From Actinomycetota bacterium (lineage in GTDB: Bacteria; Actinomycetota; Actinomycetes; S36-B12; UBA10799): 14,364 nucleotides of DNA. The stretch's first letter is position 1. The number at the start of each line of letters is the position of its first letter. This document shows, one piece after another, positions 12,855 through 14,364 of this stretch. Both the position numbers and the translations under genes were made by a program. The notes under the pieces were generated by a model. That model was not told the DNA's origin. It was given only the letters and a program-made list of their open reading frames with translations, and did no database searches. The stretch covers positions 1-14,364 of the forward strand of contig JAUPKM010000454.1 in assembly GCA_030837445.1 (NCBI GenBank), given 5' to 3'.

Positions 12855-14364
12855 CTACATCCCGCTGTTGAGTGAGTCCAGCAGCGCGTAGTCGGTGGTG
12901 TCGCCCGAGATCTCCCAGAACATCCCGCCACCAAGTCCCTTGGCCTTGATGTACTCGGCCTTCGCCTTCATCGAGGCAGGGTCGTCGTAGCTGATGAAGC
13001 TCTTGCTGGCCGCGTCGTACAGATACGGGACCTTGGCATCGTTGTCCCAGTAGCGCACGTACCTCGAAAGGTAGTTGGCAGCGATGTCGGAGTAGTTCAG
13101 GAAGCCCTTCTCCCACGTCCCCGGACCCTCACCCTTGTGGGCCTGGAAGAGACCGCCGTTGGCGGCTTCCACGCCGGCGAACGATCGGCCGTAGAACGGC
13201 ACCCCAAGCACCAGCTTCTGTGCACTGACACCCGAGTTCAGGTAGCGATCCACGGACGCGGCCGCATTGAGCCCCACCGGGCCGGGATCTCCCGGCGTTG
13301 CCTGCAGACCGGCGTTGTGGCCCGTCTTCGGCTCCCAGATGCCGTGGAAGTCGTACGCCATCACGTTGATCCAGTCGACGATGTTGGCGATTGAGGCGGC
13401 CTCAAGGTTCTCCTGAGTGGCGGGTCCGGCCGGTGCCGCGATCGTCAACAGGTAGTGCTGGCCACCGTCCAACGTGCCTTGCCGGTCGAGCTCGGAACGC
13501 AGCGCCTGCAGCAGCAACGTGTAGTTGTGCTTATCAGCTGCTGTGCCTGGCTGCAGCCCGCCGGAGACCGGGTACTCCCAGTCGATGTCGATTCCGTTGA
13601 ACCCGTTGTCCTTCATGAACTTCACGCACGACTTGGCAAAGGTGTCGCGGGATTGAGATGTAGCTGCCGCCGCTGAGAAGTTGGCTGACCAGGTCCAACC
13701 TCCGACGGAGATCAGGGTCTTCAGGCCTGGGTTCGATGCCTTCAGCTTATTGAGTTGATTGAAGTTGCCGCGCTTGGCTCCCGCGTCCCAGCTGTCCCCT
13801 GGGAAGAACTTGTCGGTATCGGCATAGGGGTCACCCAGCGCGCACTGCCCGTTTGCCACGTTGGCGAAGGCGTAGTTGATGTGCGACAACTGGCCACCTG
13901 GCATTTGGCTGACCTGGTAGTTGCGCTCGTAGGTAGCCCACGCCGTGTAGTACGCGACTGTCTTCTTGCCGGCCGGCGGCTTCGGCGCCCCAGGCGAGCT
14001 GGGGCTGGAAGTTGGGGTCGGCGTCGGCGTCGGGGTCGCGGTCGGCGTCGGGGTCGCGGTGGCGGTCGGCGTCGGCGTGGCCGTCGGGGTGGCGGTCGGC
14101 GTCGGGGTCGCGGTCGGCGTCGGCGTGGCCGTCGGGGTGGCGGTCGGCGTCGGGGTTGACGGCACTCCGCGCACGGAGATGGTGCAACCTGCGATGGCGC
14201 CGTTGACCTTCGCCGAGCAGCTGGCCGGATTCGACATGGCTGCAGACGTGTCGGTGAACCCGAAGGCGGTATTGCCGCCGGCGGCGATCGCGCCGTTCCA
14301 CGAGACATTCTTTGCGGTCAACGATCCGCCGCTGACGGCAGCGTCCGCACTCCACGCGGAGATG
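12855..14364 (-). CDS. GH18 chitinase with CBM2 domain, 5' end outside window
   Basis: A secreted chitin hydrolase, cut by the right edge. In reading order the visible part is the C-terminal half of a family 2 carbohydrate-binding module (bases 14364 to about 14165, with SWNGAIAAGGNTAFGF and a Cys near its end), a Pro-Thr-Ala linker (about 14160-14010), and a full GH18 barrel to the end. GH18 motifs are SVGGWTWSANF, the catalytic FNGIDIDWEYP (proton-donor Glu at 13575-13577), INVMAYDFHG and GGGMFWEISGDT. The LGDPYADTDKFFPGDSWD segment is shared with many bacterial endo-acting GH18 chitinases. The apparent TTG start at 14321 is internal, because the frame stays open to the edge with CBM2-like residues (ISAWSADAAVSGG). 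The signal peptide lies outside the window. Retaining, substrate-assisted hydrolysis is expected for the family. The gene converges on the LacI-type regulator. Confidence 0.93.
   Translation of the reverse strand, partial: ISAWSADAAVSGGSLTAKNVSWNGAIAAGGNTAFGFTDTSAAMSNPASCSAKVNGAIAGCTISVRGVPSTPTPTATPTATPTPTATPTPTATPTATPTPTATATPTPTATPTPTPTPTSSPSSPGAPKPPAGKKTVAYYTAWATYERNYQVSQMPGGQLSHINYAFANVANGQCALGDPYADTDKFFPGDSWDAGAKRGNFNQLNKLKASNPGLKTLISVGGWTWSANFSAAAATSQSRDTFAKSCVKFMKDNGFNGIDIDWEYPVSGGLQPGTAADKHNYTLLLQALRSELDRQGTLDGGQHYLLTIAAPAGPATQENLEAASIANIVDWINVMAYDFHGIWEPKTGHNAGLQATPGDPGPVGLNAAASVDRYLNSGVSAQKLVLGVPFYGRSFAGVEAANGGLFQAHKGEGPGTWEKGFLNYSDIAANYLSRYVRYWDNDAKVPYLYDAASKSFISYDDPASMKAKAEYIKAKGLGGGMFWEISGDTTDYALLDSLNSGM
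14010..14160. repeat. Low-complexity repeat tract encoding the chitinase Pro-Thr-Ala linker
   Basis: The tract is built of GTCGGCGTCGGGGTCGCG-like units encoding PTPTAT repeats on the minus strand. Within it a 47-bp stretch (14062-14108) is repeated exactly at 14110-14156, a 48-bp or 16-codon period, which shows recent in-frame duplication. Because of the repeats several other frames are open here; they are not genes. Confidence 0.85.

Noticed and set aside
13742..14308. Arg-Pro-rich open frames on both strands in the chitinase linker
   Set aside because: They result from the stop-free repeat tract; only the frame with CBM2 and GH18 motifs is real.
1..14364. CRISPR array, tRNA/rRNA, insertion sequence or prophage
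   Set aside because: I looked for regularly spaced direct repeats, transposase or integrase motifs, terminal inverted repeats and cloverleaf-type sequences and found none. The repeats present are coding repeats.

Overview
The window reads as chromosomal DNA of a high-GC Actinomycetota. The support is uniformly GC-rich coding sequence, frequent GTG/TTG starts, TANNNT-type -10 boxes sitting directly in front of start codons (leaderless style), a zinc-ribbon/one-TM protein with a Pro-Thr/TVTVT linker, and a CBM2-linker-GH18 chitinase. I cannot resolve the genus. Genes are packed tightly, no gap exceeds about 160 bases, and I see no tRNA, rRNA, CRISPR array, insertion sequence or phage gene.

Layout. 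1-975 (+): 3' part of a secreted-looking RCC1-repeat beta-propeller protein, cut by the left edge. 972-6523 (-): a compact four-gene operon, in transcription order a DHA2-type 14-TM MFS exporter, a class I SAM methyltransferase, a Stf0-family sulfotransferase and a large polytopic GT-C-like membrane protein. Its junctions are a 26-nt overlap, a 5-nt gap and a 2-nt gap. 6524-6683: divergent promoter region. 6684-9154 (+): two paralogous cation diffusion facilitator (CDF) genes with a 4-nt overlap. 9148-9900 (-): zinc-ribbon, one-TM, four-Cys envelope protein. 9978-11069 (+): lipoprotein with a serine beta-lactamase-like domain. 11205-11672 (+): methylglyoxal synthase (mgsA). 11763-12815 (+): LacI-type regulator, ending in a strong hairpin shared with the convergent gene. 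12855-14364 (-): GH18 chitinase with a CBM2 domain, cut by the right edge.

How the genes may work together. The minus-strand operon has the parts to modify (methylate, sulfate), possibly glycosylate, and move a small molecule or envelope lipid/glycan; this is inferred from co-transcription and families only. The divergent CDF pair is the most unusual feature. Aligning the two proteins shows that the second keeps all four transmembrane metal ligands (D46, D50, H154, D158), while the first has M, R and F at three of the four positions. It is therefore probably a non-transporting partner in an obligate heterodimer, analogous to eukaryotic ZnT5-ZnT6. Both carry an extra C-terminal domain of about 100 residues that looks like the NifX/NifB-type FeMo-co-binding fold. 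The right-hand third holds envelope and sugar-related genes: zinc-ribbon protein and lipoprotein divergent from a 77-bp region, mgsA, and a LacI regulator converging on the chitinase.
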